Below are positions 16,963 to 25,823 of a stretch of 64,000 bases of DNA, in pieces. How positions within the stretch are numbered: the first letter of the stretch is position 1; the number at the start of each line of letters is the position of its first letter. A program made the position numbers and the translations under genes. The notes below the pieces were generated by a model, which saw nothing but the letters and a program-made list of their open reading frames with translations, did not search any database and was not told the DNA's origin. The DNA is from Micavibrio aeruginosavorus (GTDB lineage: Bacteria > Pseudomonadota > Alphaproteobacteria > Micavibrionales > Micavibrionaceae), in assembly GCA_016432265.1 (NCBI GenBank), contig CP066681.1, positions 2,072,342 through 2,136,341 on the forward strand, given 5' to 3'.

Positions 16963-17136
16963 GAGGATATTTTCCAGAAATAGAACACTGACACTTAGCT
17001 TACATTATAGCGCAAATTTCAATTTATGCAGGCTGGAAAAATTTACCGGGTACGGCAGCAGGATAGCCATCGCTCCCGGCATTCCCAATAATTGAATAAC
17101 ATACTGATATTTATCATAAAAATATAATTCACCTTC

Positions 17137-17152
17137 TGGCATGACTTTCGCA
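17137..17152 (+). promoter_or_regulatory. sigma-54 promoter of the flgI operon
   Basis: TGGCATGACTTTCGCA has TGGCA and G at -24 and CGCA at -12 with correct spacing (two departures from TGGCACG-N4-TTGCA). Predicted start near 17163, 46 bases before the flgI ATG at 17209. Confidence 0.75.
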
Positions 17153-17208
17153 AGTTCCCTCTCAGGACAACTGATTCACGGTTGTCTGCTTTATGGGAAT
17201 TTATAGTC

Positions 17209-18339
17209 ATGCGACTGACATGTATTAAGACAACAATCTTCTTTCTCGTCGCCTGCCTGTCTCTGGGCAGCGTTGTCGCGCCGGCACTGGCCAACACAAC
17301 GCGCATCAAGGACATTATCGAGATTGAAGGCGTCAGGGACAACCAACTGGTCGGTTATGGTCTGGTTGTCGGTCTGAACGGCAGCGGCGACAGCCTGAAA
17401 AATTCCCCGTTCACCCAGCAAAGCATGATAGCGATGCTTGAGCGTCTGGGCGTCAACATTAAAGGTAAAAACCTGAACGCCGGCAACGTTGCCGCCGTCA
17501 TGGTCACGGCAACTCTGCCCCCGTTCCAGAATCAGGGCTCGCGCATCGATGTCAGCGTATCCTCGCTGGGAGATGCAACCAGCCTGCAAGGCGGCACGTT
17601 GCTGGTAACCCCGTTGCTGGGCGCCGACGGCGAAGTTTATGCCGTCGCTCAAGGGCCTCTCACCATCTCCGGATATTCGGTAGAAGGCGATGCCGCCACT
17701 TTTGTCCGCAACATACCGACATCGGGCCGCATTCCCGGCGGCGCGATCATCGAGCGCGAAATCCCGTTTGTGCTAGCCAACCACAATGACCTGCGCCTGA
17801 CGTTGAAAAACCCGGACTTCACAACAGCTCGTCGCGTCGCACGCGCCATCAACGGCTTCATGTCCTCTCCCGTGGCGACAGCAGAAAACTCAACCAGCAT
17901 CAAACTGGTCAAACCAGCCAGCTACAAAGGATCGATTGTCGACCTCATCACCGACATCGAGCAACTGCCCGTCCAGCCCGATCAGATCGCCCGTGTCGTC
18001 ATCGATGAACGCAGCGGCGTGATCGTCATGGGTTCGGAAGTACGTATCAGCACAGTCGCGATCGCCCAGGGCAACCTGACCATCAAGATCACGGAAACAC
18101 CGCAGGTTTCGCAACCCAACCCCTTTGCCGAGCAAGGCCAAACCGTTGTAGTGCCGCGCACAGACATCGATGTGAATTCCGGCAGCGACGTCAAGCTGGG
18201 CGTTCTCGAAGGCGGCGTCACCTTGCAGGATCTGGTCACGGGCCTGAACAAGCTGGGCGTATCCCCGCGCGATACCATCACCATCCTGCAGGCCATCAAG
18301 ACCGCCGGCGCGCTGCAGGCAGAAATTACCACGATGTGA
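17209..18339 (+). CDS. flgI: FlgI, P-ring protein
   Basis: 376 residues from ATG 17209; an upstream TTG in frame would spoil the signal peptide. Signal peptide about 1-29 (ending APALA), then the FlgI start TTRIKDIIEIEGVRDNQLVG and the conserved GLVVGLNGSGDSLKNSPFT. It ends with LVTGLNKLGVSPRDTITILQ and AIKTAGALQAEI. FlgI forms the periplasmic P ring around the rod, chaperoned by FlgA. First gene of a long operon running through the hook genes. Confidence 0.97.
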   Translation: MRLTCIKTTIFFLVACLSLGSVVAPALANTTRIKDIIEIEGVRDNQLVGYGLVVGLNGSGDSLKNSPFTQQSMIAMLERLGVNIKGKNLNAGNVAAVMVTATLPPFQNQGSRIDVSVSSLGDATSLQGGTLLVTPLLGADGEVYAVAQGPLTISGYSVEGDAATFVRNIPTSGRIPGGAIIEREIPFVLANHNDLRLTLKNPDFTTARRVARAINGFMSSPVATAENSTSIKLVKPASYKGSIVDLITDIEQLPVQPDQIARVVIDERSGVIVMGSEVRISTVAIAQGNLTIKITETPQVSQPNPFAEQGQTVVVPRTDIDVNSGSDVKLGVLEGGVTLQDLVTGLNKLGVSPRDTITILQAIKTAGALQAEITTM

Positions 18340-18347
18340 GAAATGGA

Positions 18348-18734
18348 ATGAACGACTTATCAATCATGACATCGACCCCGCATCTCGAGATCAAGACCTC
18401 GAATGCCGGCCTGTTCAGGAAACTGCAAGAACCCCGCACCACACGCGTTCCTCCGCAGGACTACAGTGGCCTCGACATCAAAAATCTTGAACAGATCGAA
18501 GCCAAAGCTCGTGATTTCGAAGCCGTCTATCTCGCCGAAATGATGAAACCGCTCTTTGAGAGCGTCGAAGTCGACCCGCTGTTCGGCGGCGGCAAAGCCG
18601 AAGAAATCTACCGCGGCATGATGGTGCAGGAGTATGGCAAGAAAATTGCAGAGACCAATAGCATCGGCCTGGCCGATTTCGTCAAAGGCGAACTGATCCG
18701 CATCCAGCAAGAGGCTCAAGATGGCAAACAATAA
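18348..18734 (+). CDS. FlgJ-like rod-binding protein (rod-cap domain only)
   Basis: 128 residues from ATG 18348. It has the Rod-binding (FlgJ N-terminal) motif: KARDFEAVYLAEMMKPLFES, then FGGGKAEEIYRGMMVQEYGK and IGLADFVKGEL. The peptidoglycan-hydrolase domain of enterobacterial FlgJ is missing, as in most alphaproteobacteria, where a separate lytic enzyme opens the wall. Follows flgI directly, the usual place. Confidence 0.9.
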   Translation: MNDLSIMTSTPHLEIKTSNAGLFRKLQEPRTTRVPPQDYSGLDIKNLEQIEAKARDFEAVYLAEMMKPLFESVEVDPLFGGGKAEEIYRGMMVQEYGKKIAETNSIGLADFVKGELIRIQQEAQDGKQ

Positions 18735-19215
18735 TATGACTGACAGCGTTAACTCAACACCTCATCCCGCCATATTGCTGGACAAAGACCCAAACAAGGC
18801 CATTCAACAGATGATGGATGCCCTGGATGCTTTGCGCGCCGTCTATGACGAAGAAAACAAGGCGCTGCAATCTGCCGACACACGCCGTTTCATGGATTTG
18901 CAAGAGCGCAAAATAGACGCTGCCCAGCGTTATCACGACACAGCGGCGCAAATTATCGAGAATCGCGAAAAATTCAGCAAGGCCGATCCGGTGCTGCGCC
19001 AGAAGCTGCAAGCGATGCATAGCGATTTCAGCAAGATGACCGAAGTCAACCTCACGGCGCTTGAGCGCCTGAACAAAGGCGTGAAGCGTCTGGGCGAACG
19101 CATTGTCAAGAGCGCCCGCGACGCCGCCCTGCGCGACGCTACCAACTACCGCCGTAACGGAACCCTGCATCGTCAGGATCGCCCGGTGTCAATGGGTATC
19201 AACGAATCAGCCTGA
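18721..19215 (+). CDS. FlgN-like export chaperone
   Basis: 164 residues, mostly long helices. The segment MMDALDALRAVYDEENKALQ, with ADTRRFMDLQERKIDAAQRY, is typical of FlgN-family proteins that hold hook-junction proteins before export. It overlaps the FlgJ-like gene by 14 bases; GAGG at 18711-18714 supports ATG 18721. Its expected clients FlgK and FlgL are not in the window. Confidence 0.75.
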   Translation: MANNNMTDSVNSTPHPAILLDKDPNKAIQQMMDALDALRAVYDEENKALQSADTRRFMDLQERKIDAAQRYHDTAAQIIENREKFSKADPVLRQKLQAMHSDFSKMTEVNLTALERLNKGVKRLGERIVKSARDAALRDATNYRRNGTLHRQDRPVSMGINESA

Positions 19216-19246
19216 GCCATCGCTTCAACCACAAAGGATCGCCGAT

Positions 19247-21019
19247 ATGAACGCCAATGCCCTGCTGATCACACAAATTGCCGCTTCCCCCCTTGCCACA
19301 GGCAAAAGCGCTCTTACAGGTGCCAACGGGATACCGCAAGGATTTGACGGTTTCAGCGGCCTGAACTTCATCGACCTTATCTTCGCACAAACAAAACCGG
19401 CGGTGATTGCCCCGGAATCCTCCACACCGGGCACATCAATTGTCCTGACGCAAAGACCGGCGATTTCTTCAGAAACGGAAAGCGACGTTCTGGCGTCCCT
19501 CCTCTTGCAACTCGATACTGACACCAGCGACATTTTGAATGCCGGAGTCATCAGCGCGCCGCGCCCCTCTCCCCTGGAATCGCCTGAAATCATAGACCCG
19601 AAGGAATCTGCACTCACGCAAAACGGCAAGCCCGCATCTGAATCTCCCGCTGGCCATAATAACCCCTTCCCGTTTGCAGGCCTGGGCAGCCTGAGAAGCT
19701 ATCTTGACAGCCTGCTGCAAGGGCTGCCGCAAGAACAGAAGATCGGCCAGACGGTTTCCGGCTCCGCTGAAATTAAAGCCGGATCCAAGCAATTCATGGA
19801 CTCGTTCCGTGACAATCTGGTGATCACAGACAAAACCGAGGGAGACGCCACCCTGATTGCCACCGGGCTTTCCCCGGAAGACATTTCAGTGCTGGTTGAG
19901 TCAATCGATGCGACAGCCGCGGACAAAAGCCTGCCTGCGGTAACACTGGTGACGCCCCCCTCAACCGCGGAGCAACTAGCCACCCTGTTGCCGCGCACCC
20001 TGATCGCAATACAAGAACTGTCGCAAAAAACAAAAGAGGCGCCGATCACGGAACCGGAAGTAACAGCAGAGTCCGAAACCGCCGCCGCACTGAATGCCTT
20101 GGTGGTAGGTGAAGTTTCAACGCTACATAACAAAAAGGCGCCTGACGCCGTTCCTTCAACGCCGTCAGCGCAAACCCCTGCCGGCAGTGCGCCTGCCTAC
20201 AATCAGGCTCTCATCGATACCACATCGCAGCTGCCAGGCGGCGTTAGCGCCGATCACGAGCATGCTATGGGCAAAGGCCTTGAGAATGCGCTGGAACACA
20301 TTGATGAAAATATGGAAAAAATCGACAGCGATGGGAAAAAAATGCCTGCCGGTCTGCAAAACACCGCAGACAAACTGCAACAGAAGATTGGCGCCGGGCT
20401 AAGCACCATCACACAACCCGCCGGTGGCAGCATCGAGACAGCAGCGGATTGGCACGATGTATTCCCCGAAGGCATGGATCCATCCAACCCCTATGGCACC
20501 CCTCTGAAAACAGGAACCGTAGCATCCACAACCACCTTAACCAGTTTGGTCAATCATGCGCCACACGCCTCCAACCCGCATCCGGCAACACAATCCGTAG
20601 CAGCGACGATCAGCAAACTGGCCAGCAACGGCGACGACAAAGCCTTCACCATCAAGCTCGACCCTCCGGAGTTGGGCCGTGTCGAAATCAAGATGATGAT
20701 CGACAAAAACAATGCGGTCAAAGCTCACCTGATTATCGAAAAACCAGAGACTTACATGATGCTGCAACGCGACGCCCAAATTCTGGAACGATCCTTGCAA
20801 GGGATTGGACTGGATGCAGGCGATGGCGGCCTCAGCTTCGAACTCGCGCAGGACGGCAACATGTTCCGTAACGAAGGCGAAGGTGGCGGCGAACGTTATC
20901 AATCCGGCGCGAACGCCGGATCTGAAAGCGAAGACAGCGCCGGGGCCGTGATGGAAACGACCATGACATGGCACGTCGATCCGGACACAGGCATGCAACG
21001 CTACGACATATTGGTTTAA
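19247..21019 (+). CDS. fliK: FliK, hook-length control protein
   Basis: 590 residues from ATG 19247, preceded by AAGGA. The first about 400 residues are low-complexity Pro/Ala/Thr/Ser-rich, as expected for the ruler. The Flg_hook domain (about 460-545) contains TIKLDPPELGRVEIKMMIDK and RDAQILERSLQGIGLD. FliK measures the hook and triggers the FlhB switch. Directly ahead of flgD and flgE. A second FliK-like gene lies at 48141. Confidence 0.92.
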   Translation: MNANALLITQIAASPLATGKSALTGANGIPQGFDGFSGLNFIDLIFAQTKPAVIAPESSTPGTSIVLTQRPAISSETESDVLASLLLQLDTDTSDILNAGVISAPRPSPLESPEIIDPKESALTQNGKPASESPAGHNNPFPFAGLGSLRSYLDSLLQGLPQEQKIGQTVSGSAEIKAGSKQFMDSFRDNLVITDKTEGDATLIATGLSPEDISVLVESIDATAADKSLPAVTLVTPPSTAEQLATLLPRTLIAIQELSQKTKEAPITEPEVTAESETAAALNALVVGEVSTLHNKKAPDAVPSTPSAQTPAGSAPAYNQALIDTTSQLPGGVSADHEHAMGKGLENALEHIDENMEKIDSDGKKMPAGLQNTADKLQQKIGAGLSTITQPAGGSIETAADWHDVFPEGMDPSNPYGTPLKTGTVASTTTLTSLVNHAPHASNPHPATQSVAATISKLASNGDDKAFTIKLDPPELGRVEIKMMIDKNNAVKAHLIIEKPETYMMLQRDAQILERSLQGIGLDAGDGGLSFELAQDGNMFRNEGEGGGERYQSGANAGSESEDSAGAVMETTMTWHVDPDTGMQRYDILV

Positions 21020-21051
21020 CGGGCGGGAATTAAGAGGTTTAGGAGTTTAAA

Positions 21052-21747
21052 ATGACATCGGATGTCACATTGAGCGGAACAATCAACAAGGCGCAGAATA
21101 CGGCGCAGCAGTCAGTCAAGCTGGCGGAAGATTTTACCCAGTTCCTGACCCTGCTGACCACCCAGCTACAGAATCAGGATCCGTTGAACCCGATGGACTC
21201 GACAGAATTCACCAATCAACTGGTGCAATTCAGCCAGGTCGAGCAAGCCATCAACACCAACCAGAAACTGGATGATCTGTTGTCGTTGCAACTGGCCAGC
21301 ATTTCCAGCGTGGCGCTAGGATATGTAGGCCTCGATGTCACCTATACCAGCGCAGAAATGAACTGGGACGGCACGCAACCAGTGGACATCAACTATGGTC
21401 TCTCCGAGCAAGCCTCAGTCGCCAAAGTCAACGTCTATAACGAAGACGGCACATTGGTGCGCTCCATGGACGCGCCCAAGACCGTAGGCGCCCAGAAGGT
21501 AGTCTGGGACGGCAAGGATAACGGTGGCAACCTCGTGGAAGCCGGCACCTACAGCGTCAAAGTTGAAGCCGCCGACAAGGACAGCAAACCTATGACCGTT
21601 ACCACCGCCGTTTCCGGCAACGTACGCGGCATCGAATCCCAGAACGGCGTGATTTATTTGCTCGTGGGCGAGCGTGCCATTGCCCTGAGCTCCGTGATTA
21701 ATGCGAGCGTACCGCCGGAAACAGAAACATCCGCAACAGAGAGTTAA
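21052..21747 (+). CDS. flgD: FlgD, hook-capping protein
   Basis: 231 residues. The N-terminal export/cap segment FTQFLTLLTTQLQNQDPLNP with MDSTEFTNQLVQFSQVEQ is diagnostic. The C-terminal half is an FLIG/Ig-like fold (VWDGKDNGGNLVEAGTYSVK). FlgD caps the growing hook and is discarded. It has a GGAG ribosome site and sits 32 bases after fliK. Confidence 0.96.
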   Translation: MTSDVTLSGTINKAQNTAQQSVKLAEDFTQFLTLLTTQLQNQDPLNPMDSTEFTNQLVQFSQVEQAINTNQKLDDLLSLQLASISSVALGYVGLDVTYTSAEMNWDGTQPVDINYGLSEQASVAKVNVYNEDGTLVRSMDAPKTVGAQKVVWDGKDNGGNLVEAGTYSVKVEAADKDSKPMTVTTAVSGNVRGIESQNGVIYLLVGERAIALSSVINASVPPETETSATES

Positions 21748-21795
21748 CAACAGAGATTATCGACCCTTGGTCAACAATTTCATAGGAGGCGTAAA

Positions 21796-23823
21796 ATGAG
21801 TCTATTCGGATCACTCTTCACAGGCGTATCAGGCTTGGGCGCTCAATCCCAATCCACCGCGATGATCGCCAACAACATCGCCAACGTCAACACGATTGGC
21901 TTCAAGCGTTCGGAGGCCGCTTTCTACAGTCTGGTGACTTCCGAAGGCCGCTCCTCCCGCTATTCACCGGGCACGGTAGCGGTGAATCGCATTCAACGCG
22001 TCAATCAGCAAGGCCCGATTCAGCAAACCGGATCAACCACCGACGCCGCAATCTCCGGCAACGGGATGTTTGCCGTGAAACGTTCCGTCTCCGGCGACCA
22101 GGAATTCCTCTATACCCGCAGCGGATCGTTCAGCGAAGACGCTCAGGGATTGCTCCGCAACACCGCCGGCTTTGTGCTTTACGGCTGGCCTCTCGATTCA
22201 AACGGCGACCTGCCATCGAATCAGGGCGATCTGACCTCGCTGGTTCCCGCCGATGTTGCCTTCCTCGGCGGTTTGACGCGCCCGACATCGTCCGGTGAGA
22301 TTTCCTTGAACCTGAACGCCGACGAGGTTGACAACGTCCTGGGGGCAGTTGCATCCTCCCCGGCAGACTTTACCCGTGGCCTAACCGTGTATGACAGTCT
22401 CGGTTCAGCCCAAGTTCTGACTTTCGAATATACCAAAACTTACGGCCCGCAAGGCACAGCCGCCGGCTCAGTCGGCGACCTGTCGGCCACCGACAACCTG
22501 GTCAACGATCTCGGCATGACTGTCGGCAACAGTTTTTCAATCGCAGTTGACGGCGGCGCGCCTGTGACCTTCACAATTACGGCAGCTTCAACGATCAATG
22601 ATATCATTACAGCGATTAACGCCGTAACCGGCGCAGAAGCTTTCCTTGGCAACGACGGAGAACTGGTTTTCCAGCGCACAGAATTTGAAGGTGGCGCCGC
22701 ACAGGAAATCACGATCGCCAACGTTGTAGGCACGCCGCTGATAGGTCTCGGCATGACAGCGGGCACTTACGCCTCGAACGACCTCTCAACATCGACCGTT
22801 CAAGCCACCGGCACCACCAGCGGTCTTGCTGGCGCCACCCTTCTGGCCGCTCTGGGGCTTGTTCCCGGCGATACACTGACGATCGACCTTGATGGCGCCG
22901 GTACGCCGTCAACCTTCACGGTTGGCGCCGGTGATGACGTCAACGACATCCTGACATTCATCGACGGCGTTACTGGCGTCCCCGGCTCTGCTGTCCTCGA
23001 CGGTTCAGGCCGCATTCAGGTGACACATAGCAATGCCTCGCCAAACGATGCCGAGATATCCTTCGGCGGCGTCAACGTCGCATCAGCCCTGGGCTTCAGC
23101 ACAACGCAAAGCTACTACTCTTTAGGGTACGCCAACGGCTCGGCCGCCGATACGCCGCCTTACAGCTCGGGCGGATACCCTTCGCCTCAAACTCTGCCAG
23201 GTGACACCGGATACAACAGCCGCGGCTGGTGGAACTTGCGGATTGTTCATCCGAATGGCACCACGCTCAGCAACGGGCTGGTCAACTTCTCGGGTGATGG
23301 CACCCTGAACGCCCTGCCCGACTCGTCCGGCAACATCGATATCAACCTGACCCAGATCGACTGGGGCAACGGCTCCGACCCGCAAAATATCGACCTCGAT
23401 ATTGAGCGTTTCAGCCAGTTTGCCGGCAACTACAACGTGATCTTCTCCGACCAGAACGGTGCCGAGCTTGGCCTGCGCACGGGGGTAGAAATCACAAGGG
23501 ATGGTTTCGTTGTCGCCCGCTTCTCCAACGGCGCTTCGGCAAACCTCTATAAAATCCCGCTGGTGACATTCGCCAACGTCAACGGCCTGACCGAAGTATC
23601 GGGCACGGCCTACACGGAAAACGAGCTCTCCGGCGAGGAAAACCTGCGTGAAGCTGGCCAAGGCGGCGCAGGTTTCCTGGAAGCATCAACGATCGAGTCC
23701 TCAAACGTCGACCTCGCCGATGAATTCGCCAAACTGATCGTAAGCCAGCGCGCTTACTCAGCGAACACCAAGGTGATCACGACCGTCGACCAGATGACCG
23801 AAGAGCTTCTGAGACTGAGATAA
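21796..23823 (+). CDS. flgE: FlgE, hook protein (long form)
   Basis: 675 residues, longer than the about 400 of enterobacteria. The ends are classical: GSLFTGVSGLGAQSQSTAMI with NNIANVNTIGFKRSE at the start, ESSNVDLADEFAKLIVSQRA with YSANTKVITTVDQMTEELL at the end. The extra length is in the middle (about 200-450), where a segment with TITAASTINDIITAINAVTG has a similar partner downstream (TVGAGDDVNDILTFIDGVTG), an internal repeat typical of surface-exposed domains. Strong AGGAGG ribosome site. Confidence 0.96.
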   Translation: MSLFGSLFTGVSGLGAQSQSTAMIANNIANVNTIGFKRSEAAFYSLVTSEGRSSRYSPGTVAVNRIQRVNQQGPIQQTGSTTDAAISGNGMFAVKRSVSGDQEFLYTRSGSFSEDAQGLLRNTAGFVLYGWPLDSNGDLPSNQGDLTSLVPADVAFLGGLTRPTSSGEISLNLNADEVDNVLGAVASSPADFTRGLTVYDSLGSAQVLTFEYTKTYGPQGTAAGSVGDLSATDNLVNDLGMTVGNSFSIAVDGGAPVTFTITAASTINDIITAINAVTGAEAFLGNDGELVFQRTEFEGGAAQEITIANVVGTPLIGLGMTAGTYASNDLSTSTVQATGTTSGLAGATLLAALGLVPGDTLTIDLDGAGTPSTFTVGAGDDVNDILTFIDGVTGVPGSAVLDGSGRIQVTHSNASPNDAEISFGGVNVASALGFSTTQSYYSLGYANGSAADTPPYSSGGYPSPQTLPGDTGYNSRGWWNLRIVHPNGTTLSNGLVNFSGDGTLNALPDSSGNIDINLTQIDWGNGSDPQNIDLDIERFSQFAGNYNVIFSDQNGAELGLRTGVEITRDGFVVARFSNGASANLYKIPLVTFANVNGLTEVSGTAYTENELSGEENLREAGQGGAGFLEASTIESSNVDLADEFAKLIVSQRAYSANTKVITTVDQMTEELLRLR

Positions 23824-23874
23824 CGGCAAATCCTGACAACTGAAGAATAAAGACCCTAGGAAAGGATAATTAAA

Positions 23875-25602
23875 ATGAGTAACGATGTAGTTTTGACCGC
23901 CGCACTGAGATCGAACCTGCTCTCTTTGCAAAACACCCAAGGCCTGATTGACACTACGCAATACCGTCTTTCGACCGGACGCAAGGTAAATTCAGCACTG
24001 GACAACCCGCAGTCTTTCTTCGCCGCACAGGCGCTGAACAACCGCGCCAGCGACCTGACCCGCCTGCTGGATGGCATCGGCCAATCCATTCAGGTGATCA
24101 AAGCCGCCGATAACGGGATTACCGCCCTCACCCGTCTGGTCGAGCAAGCCGACTCCGTCGCCAAATCGGCTCGTGACGCGCTGGCCGCCGGCCAGGCCGA
24201 AGCCAAAGTCACAGGCAGCCGGGATCTGCGAAATATCGACGACCTCACCGCCCTGCCCGGGGTTGCCAACGGCGACATCCTCACTTTCAGCCTGACCGCT
24301 GAAGACGGAACCGCCGTTAATATAGGTGCTTACGGGGGCGCAACGGCCGCCACAGCATCAGTAACCATCAATACCAACGATTCGATTGATGAATTGATTG
24401 CAGAAATCAACAACCTGAATATCGACGACGGCGCTGGCCAGGCTCTGGGCGACAAGGCTTTCGAGGCCTCCCTTGACGACAAAGGCCAACTCGTGATCAA
24501 AACCCTGAATGGCGGCGATTTCCGACTTCAGTTCGTATCGGCTGCCGCCACCGACGCCGCCGACCTGGCCTTGGCCGCCGATCTGGGCATGGGCGATGTA
24601 TCCCGCCTGATCCCCGATGGCGCTGCCAACAGCAACAACGTCGAGTTTTCATCATTGTCCGACGTAGCTTTGATATCGTTCCCGCTTTATAACAGCGGCA
24701 CGGGTGAAATCGCCCAGGCCAGCAGCACGCTGAACCTTGTCGAGAACGCATCGGGCACCCCGTTGTTCGCCAACATCGACAACGCGGCCGACCAGTTCCG
24801 CATCAGCATTGATGGAGGCGCTGTGCAGAATATCGATCTGTTCGACGGCACGAACCCAATCTCCATTCAAGCCTTTGTCGACCGCATCAATGCTAACTCG
24901 ACGCTGAACACCAAGGTCGAGGCGAGCTATGACGACACCACCGGTGAATTGCGCATCGAACCGATCGACGGCACCGTGCAGAGCATAGAAGTCGGCATCC
25001 GCGGCGACGATGCGGTTCAGGCCAATTTCGGTTTCGGGCTGACCAACCTGGTAGCCGGCGCCGGCGGTGAAGAACTGCGCGAAACCATCCGTCTGGCCGC
25101 CGCCGCCGGGCAGTTGGCGCAGTTGGAAAAAGACTTCAACAACCTGCGCGACCAGATCGACCTGCTCGTTACGGATACCGGCTATCGCGGCACCAATCTG
25201 CTGAACGGCGACGACCTGCTGACCGTCTTCAACGAAGACCGCTCCAGCAGCCTGACCACGGAAGGCGTGACTTTCACCGCCTCGGGCCTGGGCATGGACG
25301 AAGCCAACTTCTCACGTATCAGCTCGACCGAGGAAATCCTCGATCAGGTGCGCGACGCGCTGAACACGGTACGCGATTTCGGCAATACGCTCGCCAACGA
25401 CCTCTCGATCATCCAGACCCGCGAGGACTACAGCAAGAACCTGATCAACACACTGACCGAAGGTTCTGACAAGCTGACCGTGGCCGACCAGAACGAGGAA
25501 GGCGCGAAACTGCTGGCTCTGCAAACCAGGCAGCAACTGGGTGTGACCGCCCTGTCGCTGGCTTCGCAGTCGCAACAATCGATCCTGCGTCTCTTCGGCT
25601 AG
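23875..25602 (+). CDS. Flagellin 1
   Basis: 575 residues. The N-terminal D0/D1 part (about 1-110, RLSTGRKVNSALDNPQSFFA) and the C-terminal D1/D0 part (about 400-575, ending ALSLASQSQQSILRLFG) are flagellin-type. The long middle is a variable surface domain with two halves each containing an ND(S/T)xDELIAEINN-like beta/alpha repeat. It follows flgE by 51 bases and shares the leader sequence CCTAGGAAAGGA with flagellin 2. It could be transcribed from the hook operon or from its own unseen promoter. Confidence 0.95.
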   Translation: MSNDVVLTAALRSNLLSLQNTQGLIDTTQYRLSTGRKVNSALDNPQSFFAAQALNNRASDLTRLLDGIGQSIQVIKAADNGITALTRLVEQADSVAKSARDALAAGQAEAKVTGSRDLRNIDDLTALPGVANGDILTFSLTAEDGTAVNIGAYGGATAATASVTINTNDSIDELIAEINNLNIDDGAGQALGDKAFEASLDDKGQLVIKTLNGGDFRLQFVSAAATDAADLALAADLGMGDVSRLIPDGAANSNNVEFSSLSDVALISFPLYNSGTGEIAQASSTLNLVENASGTPLFANIDNAADQFRISIDGGAVQNIDLFDGTNPISIQAFVDRINANSTLNTKVEASYDDTTGELRIEPIDGTVQSIEVGIRGDDAVQANFGFGLTNLVAGAGGEELRETIRLAAAAGQLAQLEKDFNNLRDQIDLLVTDTGYRGTNLLNGDDLLTVFNEDRSSSLTTEGVTFTASGLGMDEANFSRISSTEEILDQVRDALNTVRDFGNTLANDLSIIQTREDYSKNLINTLTEGSDKLTVADQNEEGAKLLALQTRQQLGVTALSLASQSQQSILRLFG

Positions 25603-25739
25603 GAATAAGGTTACGTCCGGAGGCAGGAAGACCAGACGGACAAGGTTGAGAACTGTGGCCACCCTGATCAAGAACGGTCTGGTGTGGCGGTAGGAACCCT
25701 CGATTCGGCAGGAACCGGGCGCAGTTCAATCCACACAGA

Positions 25740-25774
25740 TGCGCCGGACAGGTGGAAAACCGCCTTCCGGCGCA
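25740..25774 (+). terminator. Long hairpin after flagellin 1
   Basis: TGCGCCGGA pairs with TCCGGCGCA, and inside it CAGGTGG pairs with CCGCCT around an AAAA loop, giving one long near-perfect stem. It lacks a proper T-run (followed by CTCTATTT), so it could end transcription or stabilise the flagellin mRNA 3' end. Confidence 0.6.
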
Positions 25775-25823
25775 CTCTATTTAGAGGTAGAATCGGGCCG
25801 CAGCCCACTTAGGAGCCTTCGTC

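Noticed and set aside
17053-17072. Minus-strand TGGCTATCCTGCTGCC as a sigma-54 promoter for fliX
   Set aside because: It lacks the A and C of the -24 box and lies about 90 bases from the start; too weak.
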